Shown one piece after another: positions 36,761-44,510 of a DNA stretch of 64,000 bases (its first letter is position 1; each line of letters starts with the position of its first letter). Made by a program: the position numbers and the translations under genes. The DNA comes from Leptolyngbya sp. FACHB-8 (lineage in GTDB: Bacteria; Cyanobacteriota; Cyanobacteriia; Elainellales; Elainellaceae): assembly GCF_014695575.1 (NCBI RefSeq), contig NZ_JACJOO010000052.1:62001-126000 (forward strand), given 5' to 3'. The notes below the pieces were generated by a model, which was given only the letters and a program-made list of their open reading frames with translations, did no database searches and was not told where the DNA came from.

Positions 36761-37552
36761 ATGTCGCAGTCAGAGCTAAAAACTGCACTGCTCATTGATG
36801 CAGATAATGCTCCTGCATCCAAAATTGGGACGATCCTATCTGAACTTGCTAAATATGGAGTTACTAATATTCGTAGAGCCTATGGCAACTGGACGAACCC
36901 TACCTTAAAACCTTGGGAAGAGTGTTTACAGAAATATGCTATTCGTCCGATTCAGCAATTTGACTACACAAAGGGCAAAAATGCGACTGATGCCGCAATG
37001 ATCATCGATGCGATGGATCTTCTCTATACACAACAGTTAGATGCTTTTGCAATTGTATCGAGTGATTGTGATTTCACTCCTTTAGTCATGCGGATTTTGG
37101 ATAACGGTTTAAAGGTCTATGGGTTTGGTGAAGAGAAAACTCCTATATCCTTTATCAAGGCATGTTCAACATTTCTACGTTTAAATGCTGTCAATCAAAC
37201 AGTGAATTTCGAAGATTCCTCAAAGGTTTCTGAAAAGCATCAAACGAACCAGGAACCGAAACAGGATGTTAAGAAGGTTTCTGAGAGTAAGAAGAAAACA
37301 GGTCAGGAACTGAAGCAAGATACTAAATTAATGAATTCACTGAGAGATGCATTGTCTAATACGATAGATAATGATGGTTGGTCGCACCTAGGAGAAGTTG
37401 GTAGCTATATAGCAAAGAAAGGCATGTTGAAATGGAAGAACTACGGTTATGCAAAGCTAGTTAGCTTATTTAAAGCAATTGATTCATTTGAGATTCAGCA
37501 AAGAAATCAAGTTGTTTATGTGAGGAATAAACAAAAGAAAACGCCGCTATAA
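36761..37552 (+). CDS. NYN domain (PIN-like) protein with C-terminal LOTUS/OST-HTH domain
   Basis: The protein has 263 residues. The NYN/LabA-like domain (1-150) has LLIDADNAPAS, KGKNATDAAMIIDAMDLL and IVSSDCDFTPLVMRI, which supply the acidic metal site of a putative ribonuclease. A charged linker rich in Lys, Glu and Gln (about 150-185) precedes an OST-HTH/LOTUS RNA-binding domain (about 190-258: LRDALSNTIDNDGWSHLGEVGSYIAKKG). Such proteins act on RNA. I see no HIP1 site in the gene and its codons are AT-richer than its neighbours, which suggests transfer. No good ribosome-binding site is visible. Confidence 0.88.
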   Translation: MSQSELKTALLIDADNAPASKIGTILSELAKYGVTNIRRAYGNWTNPTLKPWEECLQKYAIRPIQQFDYTKGKNATDAAMIIDAMDLLYTQQLDAFAIVSSDCDFTPLVMRILDNGLKVYGFGEEKTPISFIKACSTFLRLNAVNQTVNFEDSSKVSEKHQTNQEPKQDVKKVSESKKKTGQELKQDTKLMNSLRDALSNTIDNDGWSHLGEVGSYIAKKGMLKWKNYGYAKLVSLFKAIDSFEIQQRNQVVYVRNKQKKTPL

Positions 37553-37598
37553 AAGAGTGGTCAGCATCTCAAAACGTTTCAACATAGAGCCTACCCGC

Positions 37599-37740
37599 TT
37601 AACCTGAGTTCGGCATGGCTTTTGCATTTGCGTTGTGTGGTGTGCAACGCACACCACACAACGCAAATGCACTGGGTATAGCAAACTTGTGTGAGTCCGT
37701 TTGGGTTAAGAGTGTTTCCGCTTATCCCGCACTCAGGTTA
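37599..37740. repeat. Family B element, copy 2, overlapping the 3' end of a gene
   Basis: TTAACCTGAGTTCGG at the left and CTTATCCCGCACTCAGGTTA at the right match the frame of copy 1. The inner perfect 22-bp stem is 37624-37645 with 37649-37670 (loop AAC). The right frame supplies the last codons and the stop codon of the minus-strand gene ending at 37722. Confidence 0.88.
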
Positions 37741-39116
37741 TTAAGAAGAAATGGAAGCCAGGCTATACAGGAGCCAGAAACCGTAATCATGGCACGTCCA
37801 CAATTCGAAAGGTTATCACTGCTTTGCTGACGCAGCCAGGGTTGGCAAAAGTAGAAGGCGATCGCCGTCAAGAAAATAGCTGGGAGCGCCACCAGAAAAC
37901 CCATGACCGATACTTGAGAAAACCCAAAAAACAGCATCATCGGTAGGGTAATCAGCAACCAGGCCTTGATGCTATAGCCGATAATGGCCAGCCGATTTTG
38001 CACGCTCCAATAGTTCTGTGGAAAGATCCCGGCGACACCGACGACGGCCAGATTGGCGGCAAAGGAAAGGGTATAGGGATAAAGCAGGCTGGAGCGATCG
38101 CTCAGCCCAAATAGCAGCAACCATAGTAAACCTCCGGCACACACACTCAATACCATGCTCATCGTATGGGTCGTGCCAGGTTGCGGCCCCCACTCCGTCA
38201 AGAACCAGCGTCGAGCTTGATGGCTCTCAGGAGAAGCAATCCACGGGACAAAGAGGGGGTAGGTGAGAAATAGCATCAGGGGGGGCAGTAACCAGGGAAA
38301 TCCACCCAGAGACCAGGCCAGGTAGCCGATGAAGGCAGCCCCCAGGATGGCACTGTCATTCAGGGTGGTTCGTCGCCGCCACAGGATCACCAGGATGACC
38401 AGCAACACGGTTGCAGCGAGCCGAGCCAACAACCCCGGCAAATCGAGGGTGAGATGCGATCGCAGCAAAACAAAGCTTCCCAGAGGGATAAATAGGTTAT
38501 CGATGCCCCGCCAGGAAATCGCCTCCAATACCATCACCAGCAATCCCATAATGATGGCGATCACTAAGGTCTCCGCTCGCCCGGTAGGGGTGACTAGCAA
38601 CAGGGGAATATGCACGCTAAAGAAGGTCGCCATAAAAAAGGCCAGCGAACCCTCTGCGCTCTTGAATCCCTCCGCTGTGGTGTAGCGCGTTTTGCCATAG
38701 CGAACCCCGATCAGGGCTGCGATCGCATCAGCCAGCGTCAGAATCAACATGGGAATGGTGAACAGCAACCGGCTGCCATCGGCCAACCAGAACAGCGTCA
38801 CAATCGAAAAGGTGAAATAAACTTCTCCCCAAGAACGCCGCTTGACTCCTCCCAAAACGCTTCCCAGGTTTTTTGACAGCAGGGGGACAAAGCGCAGACT
38901 GAGGAGGAAGGCGATCGCCAACCCTCCCAGAACGGTGACAGGCCAGGGTGAATTAAAGAGCCAGGGGAAGGCTAGCGTCATCAACCCCATGGGAATGTGA
39001 ACGAGCTTTCGCACCAATTCTGGGTTCGGGGACTGCGATCGCTGCCATGCTCGTAGGCTCAGCATTAAACCTAGAAGGATGCTGAGGACGAGAATGATGT
39101 TGAGCCAAGGAGACAT
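37722..39116 (-). CDS. Phytol/dolichol-kinase-like CTP transferase, membrane protein with extended C-terminus
   Basis: The 464-residue polytopic protein has an N-terminal half (about 1-225) resembling VTE5-type phytol kinase/CDP-diglyceride synthase relatives: NPELVRKLVHIPMG, ILTLADAIAALIGVRYGKTRY, FKSAEGSLAFF and VLEAISWRGIDNLFIPL. Those enzymes phosphorylate phytol with CTP for tocopherol salvage. The C-terminal half has about seven more helices (GAAFIGYLAWSLGGFPWLLPPL) and could be a DUF92-like second domain, but I am unsure. The last residues NLSAG and the stop codon come from repeat element B, so the native C-terminus may have been altered. Confidence 0.78.
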   Translation of the reverse strand: MSPWLNIILVLSILLGLMLSLRAWQRSQSPNPELVRKLVHIPMGLMTLAFPWLFNSPWPVTVLGGLAIAFLLSLRFVPLLSKNLGSVLGGVKRRSWGEVYFTFSIVTLFWLADGSRLLFTIPMLILTLADAIAALIGVRYGKTRYTTAEGFKSAEGSLAFFMATFFSVHIPLLLVTPTGRAETLVIAIIMGLLVMVLEAISWRGIDNLFIPLGSFVLLRSHLTLDLPGLLARLAATVLLVILVILWRRRTTLNDSAILGAAFIGYLAWSLGGFPWLLPPLMLFLTYPLFVPWIASPESHQARRWFLTEWGPQPGTTHTMSMVLSVCAGGLLWLLLFGLSDRSSLLYPYTLSFAANLAVVGVAGIFPQNYWSVQNRLAIIGYSIKAWLLITLPMMLFFGFSQVSVMGFLVALPAIFLTAIAFYFCQPWLRQQSSDNLSNCGRAMITVSGSCIAWLPFLLNNLSAG

Positions 39117-39185
39117 GGAGGTGAATGGATAGCTAGGTGGATGGGCAGGAAAAAGGTGGATGAGTGAACTGGCGAGTTACTCGTT

Positions 39186-39238
39186 GTTGAGAAGTTAATT
39201 TTGCGTGCGCGTAGCGCACGCAAAATTAACTTCTCAAC
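39186..39238. repeat. Perfect 25-bp-arm palindrome
   Basis: GTTGAGAAGTTAATTTTGCG continues to GTGCGC, then a GTA loop and the exact complement. The core TTTTGCGTGCGC is shared with the palindrome at 57634-57702. It lies between divergent genes. Nothing else is seen in 39117-39429. Confidence 0.9.
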
Positions 39239-39429
39239 CGGTCTTTTAGGGAGGATCTAGATTTTGGCGGCTTCCTCGCTCCCCTGTCTTTTGCCTCTTG
39301 CGTGGGGTAGATGCTGGTGAAGCAATTGTTTGAAGGGAGTTTCCCCAACTTTAACCTTTCCCGATCTAGGATGAAGAGGTTCTAGGACAGTGTGTGAGGT
39401 TGAGCTCTTGCCTGGGCAAGACGGGGTTT

Positions 39430-40266
39430 ATGGCAGTGACAGATTGGACTGAGATTGCAGGGAATTGGGTTTTGGTGCCGTCGCGGCCCCGGGCAGTGAT
39501 TCATTTTCTAGGCGGGGCGTTTGTCGCAACAGCGCCCCAACTGTCGTATCGCTCATTGTTGGAGTACCTGGCGGGGCAGGGCTTCGTGATCATCGCGACC
39601 CCGTTTGTGAATACGCTAGATCATACGGCGATCGCCCGCCAAGTGCTCGCTTCCTTCCATCGGGGGCTGAATGAGGTGCGATCGCGCTACCTCCGTCAGC
39701 GTTATCTACCGGTGTATGGCCTGGGGCACAGCATGGGGAGCAAGCTGCATCTCCTGATTGGCAGCCAATTTGCCCAAGAGCGAGCCGGAAATATCTTGAT
39801 CTCATTCAACAACTACTCATTTCGTAAAGCCGTGCCCATGGGGGAGCAGGTCTATCAGTTCACCTCCCAGCTCTCCCAATTTGCCTCGCAGTTCATGCAG
39901 TTAGCCCCCGACCTGATGCCGAACCTCGAAGTGGAGTTCACTCCCTCCCCCGACGAGACCAATCAAATGATTGCGGATTCCTATCAGGTGCAGCGTAATT
40001 TTTTGCTGAAGTTTACCAACGACACCATTGATCAGACTCGCCCCCTACACGATATTCTGCGGGTGCGCTACCCCGAAATGACTGCTGTAGAAATTTTGCC
40101 GGGAAACCACCTGACGCCTCTGGGGCAAGATGTGAAATGGCAACCAGGCACGGCATTTACCCCCTTTGATGCCCTTGGCCAGTTTGTGAACCAGTCTGTA
40201 AACCGCGATTTTTATGGGTTGCAAACATCCATTTTGCGTTGGCTTAATCCAACCGCTGGGTTCTAG
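39430..40266 (+). CDS. DUF1350 family alpha/beta-hydrolase-like protein
   Basis: The 278-residue protein starts MAVTDWTEIAGNWVLVPSRP. DUF1350 features are RAVIHFLGGAFVATAPQLSYR, the nucleophile-elbow-like GLGHSMGSKLH, and SFNNYSFRKAVP. DUF1350 proteins occur in cyanobacteria and chloroplasts; the reaction is unknown. The hydrolase fold is inferred from the GHSMG motif. A GTG start at 39394 would add 12 residues; the ATG at 39430 fits the family start better. Confidence 0.88.
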   Translation: MAVTDWTEIAGNWVLVPSRPRAVIHFLGGAFVATAPQLSYRSLLEYLAGQGFVIIATPFVNTLDHTAIARQVLASFHRGLNEVRSRYLRQRYLPVYGLGHSMGSKLHLLIGSQFAQERAGNILISFNNYSFRKAVPMGEQVYQFTSQLSQFASQFMQLAPDLMPNLEVEFTPSPDETNQMIADSYQVQRNFLLKFTNDTIDQTRPLHDILRVRYPEMTAVEILPGNHLTPLGQDVKWQPGTAFTPFDALGQFVNQSVNRDFYGLQTSILRWLNPTAGF

Positions 40267-40399
40267 CAAGCTGGCACATTTGTGTGGATTTCTCGTCTGA
40301 GTTCGGGAGACAGAATTACACTTGGAATTCGTGAGGGCTGATCTTGGCTCTACCTGTCTCCATTGGCACCGTACCAGACCACCTCTATCTGTGTTTCAA

Positions 40400-41089
40400 A
40401 TGCTTCATCCTGTTTTTTCGCGTGGCTTGATCCTGGGTAGCTTACTGCTACTGGGAGGGTGCCCTACCTCGACGCCTCCTGTTGCTGAAGCACCTCCTGC
40501 TTCAACGACCACCCCTTCACCCACCGTGACCCCCTCATCCTCTCCTTCCACAACACCCAGCCCTACTTCCCGAGAAATTAGCGCTACAGCCATTGGTGCG
40601 GCCCGACTGGGGATGACCCTGGGGGATTTGAAGCGGGCATTACCGGGAGCTACGTTTGAGGTGAAGTCGCCCTTTATGGTTGACTTTGATGCGATCGCCG
40701 TTTCCCAAGACAATGCTACTCAGTTCTATATTCTCTACCTAGCTGGGGATACCTTTGAGGATACCGATACCGTTCAGGGGCTTCTGACGGATAACTCTAG
40801 CTTCCGCACCGATCAAGGAGTTGGCCCTGGCTCCTCCATTGCGGATGCGGAGGGAGCCTACGGCAACGCCACTCTCTCCTACAACACCGAAAACGAATCT
40901 CGTGAGTACGTGCGCTTTGAGAACCATCCCTCTCCGAACCTGGCCTTTTACACCGGCACGGGTAGCGAGGCAGGAGTTTACCCTGAGCAGGAGAGTAGCT
41001 TCCACGAAACCCAGGATTATCGCCCAGAGGCCACGATTAAGTCTGTGATGGTGATTTGTCTGCGAGAAGGCTGTGCAGCCCCACAGTAA
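40400..41089 (+). CDS. Lipoprotein of unknown function
   Basis: The 229-residue protein begins MLHPVFSRGLILGSLLLLGGC, a signal ending at a lipobox Cys. A Pro/Thr/Ser-rich spacer (TTTPSPTVTPSSSPSTT) follows. The folded part (about 70-229) begins IGAARLGMTLGDLKRALPGA, a motif seen in small periplasmic repeat proteins, and contains two late cysteines (ICLREGCAAP). A TTG at 40322 is rejected as a start because it would bury the signal. Function is not known. Confidence 0.8.
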   Translation: MLHPVFSRGLILGSLLLLGGCPTSTPPVAEAPPASTTTPSPTVTPSSSPSTTPSPTSREISATAIGAARLGMTLGDLKRALPGATFEVKSPFMVDFDAIAVSQDNATQFYILYLAGDTFEDTDTVQGLLTDNSSFRTDQGVGPGSSIADAEGAYGNATLSYNTENESREYVRFENHPSPNLAFYTGTGSEAGVYPEQESSFHETQDYRPEATIKSVMVICLREGCAAPQ

Positions 41090-41166
41090 GTCGTTATTTG
41101 TGATAGGACAAAAGAGGTTGTCTGCTGAGCAGCCGATCTTGTCCTCCTCATGACCCCAGGTCTACC

Positions 41167-41529
41167 ATGCAGATCGCACGCTACCTCCATGCCGCAATTC
41201 TGATCTCAGATTTAGAAAAAGCCGAGCATTTTTATGGGACGGTGCTGGGTCTGCCCAAGGTCGATCGCGTTCTGAAGTTTCCTGGTGCCTGGTACGAGAT
41301 TGGTGGTTGCCAGGTGCACCTGATTCAGCACGATGGATTGAGCCACGATCTTCAGAACCCTGAAAAATTGGGGCGGAATGCCCATCTTGCCTTTGCAGTT
41401 GCCGATCTGGATGCCGCTAAGAACCAGCTAATAGACTATGGCTACGAGTTTCAAATGAGTGCTTCTGGTCGTGCGGCTCTCTTTACCTGCGATCCTGACG
41501 GCAATGTGATCGAGTTGCAGCAGGCGTAA
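41167..41529 (+). CDS. VOC superfamily (glyoxalase/bleomycin-resistance type) protein
   Basis: The 120-residue protein has one complete vicinal-oxygen-chelate unit: two beta-alpha-beta-beta-beta modules, RYLHAAILISDLEKAEHFYGTVLGL and NAHLAFAVADLDAAKNQL. The ending is DPDGNVIELQQ, where Glu is a likely metal ligand; His near the start of each module may complete the site. The substrate is unknown. It may act in detoxification or dioxygenase chemistry. It is probably monocistronic; a palindrome follows. Confidence 0.88.
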   Translation: MQIARYLHAAILISDLEKAEHFYGTVLGLPKVDRVLKFPGAWYEIGGCQVHLIQHDGLSHDLQNPEKLGRNAHLAFAVADLDAAKNQLIDYGYEFQMSASGRAALFTCDPDGNVIELQQA

Positions 41530-41564
41530 TACACGCATCTTGGTTCGTCTTCTAAAACCCAGGG

Positions 41565-41605
41565 TTTGGGAGAAGCGAGCGGCTTTGCCGCTCGCTTCTC
41601 CCAAA
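41565..41605. terminator. Perfect 19-bp hairpin between convergent genes
   Basis: TTTGGGAGAAGCGAGCGGC, loop TTT, then the exact complement. It lies between the VOC gene and the RTX gene, both of which end here, so it likely blocks read-through. Confidence 0.65.
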
Positions 41606-41616
41606 ATATTGAGCGC

Positions 41617-43800
41617 TTACCCAAGCACGATTAGGATGTCTTGATTGGTCATGGCTAACCCTGTTGCGAGCTGAGCAATCTGAAACTGCTGTGTTGCTCC
41701 TGTGCCATCTACATCGAAGAACAGTGCCCCTGTGCGGTTGTTGTAGATGAAACGATCGCTGCGATCGCCTGCCCTCGCTCCAATTCGAAACTGGTCTGGA
41801 TTAATTGCAGCGTTATATAGTAGGCCTCCTTGTAAGGATGTTCCTACGACCTGAATCGCATCATCCGCTACCGAAAAATCTATCAGGCGATCAACCCCAG
41901 CCCGAGGGGCATCCAGGGTAAACCAATCCTGCCCAGAGCCACCTGTCAGGGTATCGGCTCCCTGTCCTCCATAGATCAGGTCTTTCCCTGCACCACCTAC
42001 AAGCACATCGCCGCCTGCTCCTCCCAGGAAGGTGTCATTGCCTAGGCCACCATTCAGGCGATCTGAGCTAGTTCCACCCTCCAGGCGGTCACTGTCATTC
42101 CCACCCTCCAGGCTATCCGCACCATCGCCCCCCAGAAGAAAATCATTCCCATCCCGGCCGAAGAGGGTATCGTTGCCGGTATCTCCCTGGAGGCCATCGT
42201 TGCCCAGGCCACCATCTAAGCGATCAGAGCCGTCTCCCCCGAGGATTGCGTCATCCCCGACATCTCCGCTCGCCACATCGTTACCACCATCGCCGAAAAT
42301 GGTGTCGAATCCGGCATCTCCATAGATTAGGTCATTGCCCAACCCCCCGTGCATTTGGTCGATTCCAATGCCGCCCCGAAGGGTATCGGCTCCGGCATCT
42401 CCATAGATCAGGTCATTACCATCGCCACCCAGTAACAGGTCGCTGCCCGTAACGCTTGTGCTGCCCCCTGGGCCCATTTCCCCAAATAGAAAATCATTAC
42501 CAACACCGCCATTCAAAGCATCATTGCCGGTTCCGCCATAAAGGTAGTCGCTGCCATCGCCGCCATCTAATGCGTCGCTGCCCTGGCTAGCCAGCAATGT
42601 ATCGTTGCCAATGCCACCCTGCAGGGTGTCGGCTCCAGCATCCCCCAAAAGCTGATCATTGCCATCCTCCCCTTGCAGCAGGTCATTGCCCGCTGCCTCC
42701 AGGATGTTTTGGGTATCAGAGCCGGCCTCTAGCACATCGTTGCCTACACCCCCCCGCAGTACGTCATTTCCGGCCTGCCCAAAGAGAAAGTCGATGCCTG
42801 CACCGCCTTCTAGGCGATCGCTGCCATCGCCACCTGCCAGGGTATCGTTGTCCAGGCCTCCCAGTAGCGTATCGTTTCCAACTCCACTCGACAGGCTGTC
42901 ATTCCCCGCATCTCCATAGAGTTGGTCATTAGCACCGGCTGATGCCAACGTGTCGTTGCCGTCGCCGCCATGCAGGGTATCAAGCCCGGCATTGCCTAAG
43001 AGAACATCATTGCCGGCATCTCCCCAGAGCAAATCGTCCCCGCTAGCTTCTAGCGCGTCGTTGCCGTTAGAACCGCCTTCTAGAGTGTCATCGCCTGCAC
43101 CACCGAACAGTGTGTCGTTCCCGTTCTGCCCAAAGAGACTGTCGTTACCCAATGCCCCTTCCAGGCGATCGTTGTCGTTACCGGCCTGGAGCGTGTCATT
43201 ACCGGTACTTCCAAATAACTGATCGTCGCCATCCCCGCCTACAACGAAATTGGCGCTGTCAGTTCCTGTGGATTCCACCGTATCCGTAGGGTCAAAACCG
43301 CCAAACAAAGTATCATTGCCAGTTCCACCATTGAGGGTGTCAGTACCCCCACCACCCACCAGTAGATCGGCGTCTGCATCACCGCTCAACTGATCGCTGC
43401 CTAAACGACCTTTCAGGATGTCATTGCCATTGCCGCCATTGAGGGTATCATTCCCAATGTTGCCGAGTAGCAGATCATTCCCATCGTCTCCAGACATGAG
43501 GTCGTTACCTGCATCTTCGGAAGGGTTACTGACGTCAGAACCCCCTTCTAGCGTGTCGTCGCCTGCGCCGCCCCGGAGGGTATCATTACCGGCATCTCCA
43601 AATAGCATGTCGTTGTTGAGGCCACCGTCGAGGCTATCAGTCCCCGCACCACCTCGCAGGGTATCGTTGCCCTCTTCACCAAACAACTGGTCAACGCCCT
43701 CGTTGCCTAGCAACTCATCATCCCCTAAGCGTCCAAACAGGGTATCGTTTTCAAGACCACCCGTTAGAACGTTGTTTTGTTCATCACCAATTAACTGCAT
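41617..43800 (-). CDS. RTX-type calcium-binding repeat protein
   Basis: The 727-residue protein is almost entirely GGxGNDxLxGGxGxDxL nonapeptide repeats (from residue 10 to about 640). These form parallel beta-rolls that bind calcium. No enzymatic passenger domain and no N-terminal signal are present. The C-terminal ~90 residues (LTGGSGQDWFTLD, FDVDGTG, FQIAQLATGLAMTNQDILIV) look like the uncleaved type I secretion region usual in cyanobacterial RTX proteins. It is probably exported and surface-associated. GAAGGGAAG precedes the ATG by a few bases. Expression as a surface or matrix protein is inferred. Confidence 0.9.
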   Translation of the reverse strand: MQLIGDEQNNVLTGGLENDTLFGRLGDDELLGNEGVDQLFGEEGNDTLRGGAGTDSLDGGLNNDMLFGDAGNDTLRGGAGDDTLEGGSDVSNPSEDAGNDLMSGDDGNDLLLGNIGNDTLNGGNGNDILKGRLGSDQLSGDADADLLVGGGGTDTLNGGTGNDTLFGGFDPTDTVESTGTDSANFVVGGDGDDQLFGSTGNDTLQAGNDNDRLEGALGNDSLFGQNGNDTLFGGAGDDTLEGGSNGNDALEASGDDLLWGDAGNDVLLGNAGLDTLHGGDGNDTLASAGANDQLYGDAGNDSLSSGVGNDTLLGGLDNDTLAGGDGSDRLEGGAGIDFLFGQAGNDVLRGGVGNDVLEAGSDTQNILEAAGNDLLQGEDGNDQLLGDAGADTLQGGIGNDTLLASQGSDALDGGDGSDYLYGGTGNDALNGGVGNDFLFGEMGPGGSTSVTGSDLLLGGDGNDLIYGDAGADTLRGGIGIDQMHGGLGNDLIYGDAGFDTIFGDGGNDVASGDVGDDAILGGDGSDRLDGGLGNDGLQGDTGNDTLFGRDGNDFLLGGDGADSLEGGNDSDRLEGGTSSDRLNGGLGNDTFLGGAGGDVLVGGAGKDLIYGGQGADTLTGGSGQDWFTLDAPRAGVDRLIDFSVADDAIQVVGTSLQGGLLYNAAINPDQFRIGARAGDRSDRFIYNNRTGALFFDVDGTGATQQFQIAQLATGLAMTNQDILIVLG

Positions 43801-44510
43801 CTTGCTTCCCTTCTAAAAAATTCTGAAAGACACCCAAGGAAAAAGCATCAATAGCTACACGGGCTCCGCTGTTTTCTGGAGATAGACCTTGCTGGTCTAA
43901 AGGGAGTGGAGTTGTTGCTGCTTACAGAGTTTGAATAAAAGACGGAAAAATGGGAGAGTTCTGAATCAGCTAAACTTTAAAGAACAGCCAAAGATTCAGG
44001 AATAGCCGAAGACATAAAACCCATTCGAGTTAAATGTCCAGATCAAAGCGGCCCTGCCATCAATCGACCATATGCCGGTACTGTTCTGAATAGGTGGTTG
44101 GTTGTTGTGGAAGGGACATAAAACAACTCTTCCACAACAACCAACCACCTATTTGAAACACGACTTAGTGCGCCTAAGCCGAGTAAGCTTTATTAGTAAG
44201 CCCTTATGGCAGAGTTTTATTTCAAAAATTCTGCTTCTTAACAGTAGCTTTACTCACCACCCGACCTGACGTTAGAAAAATAATCTTGCCTGGTACCGGA
44301 TCGTCTATGAAGTAGGCACCCTCTCGCTTCCACTATGGGAGGTGTCACAACCGGCACTGGCAAATGTTGAGATTTATAGGATAAGGAGAAGAGCATCCTC
44401 AGAATGTATACGGTTGAGGCTACTCAAGTGCACGGTAGCGCTGCACACCGTACTCGTCTCCGTAGAGTAGGGAGTTGCGTATTGTTTAAGAAAGCTTGTA
44501 GGAGGCATTC
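43801..44510. other. 710-bp divergent intergenic region
   Basis: It separates the RTX gene from the second GH3 gene. A perfect hairpin with 25-bp arms lies at 44089-44153. AGGAGG sits just before the GH3 start. No gene is supported. Confidence 0.6.
44089..44153. repeat. Perfect 25-bp-arm hairpin
   Basis: AATAGGTGGTTGGTTGTTGT continues to GGAAG, a 15-base loop, then the exact complement. The right flank ACTTAGTGCGCCTAAGCCGA resembles the CTTAGGCCG frame of family C. Confidence 0.85.

Noticed and set aside
37615-37830. 71-codon frame across family B copy 2
   Set aside because: It is made of the hairpin arms and part of the opposite-strand gene.
42032-43816. Plus-strand open frames opposite the RTX gene
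   Set aside because: They are Pro/Ser-rich mirror images of the GGxGND repeats and overlap a clear RTX gene.
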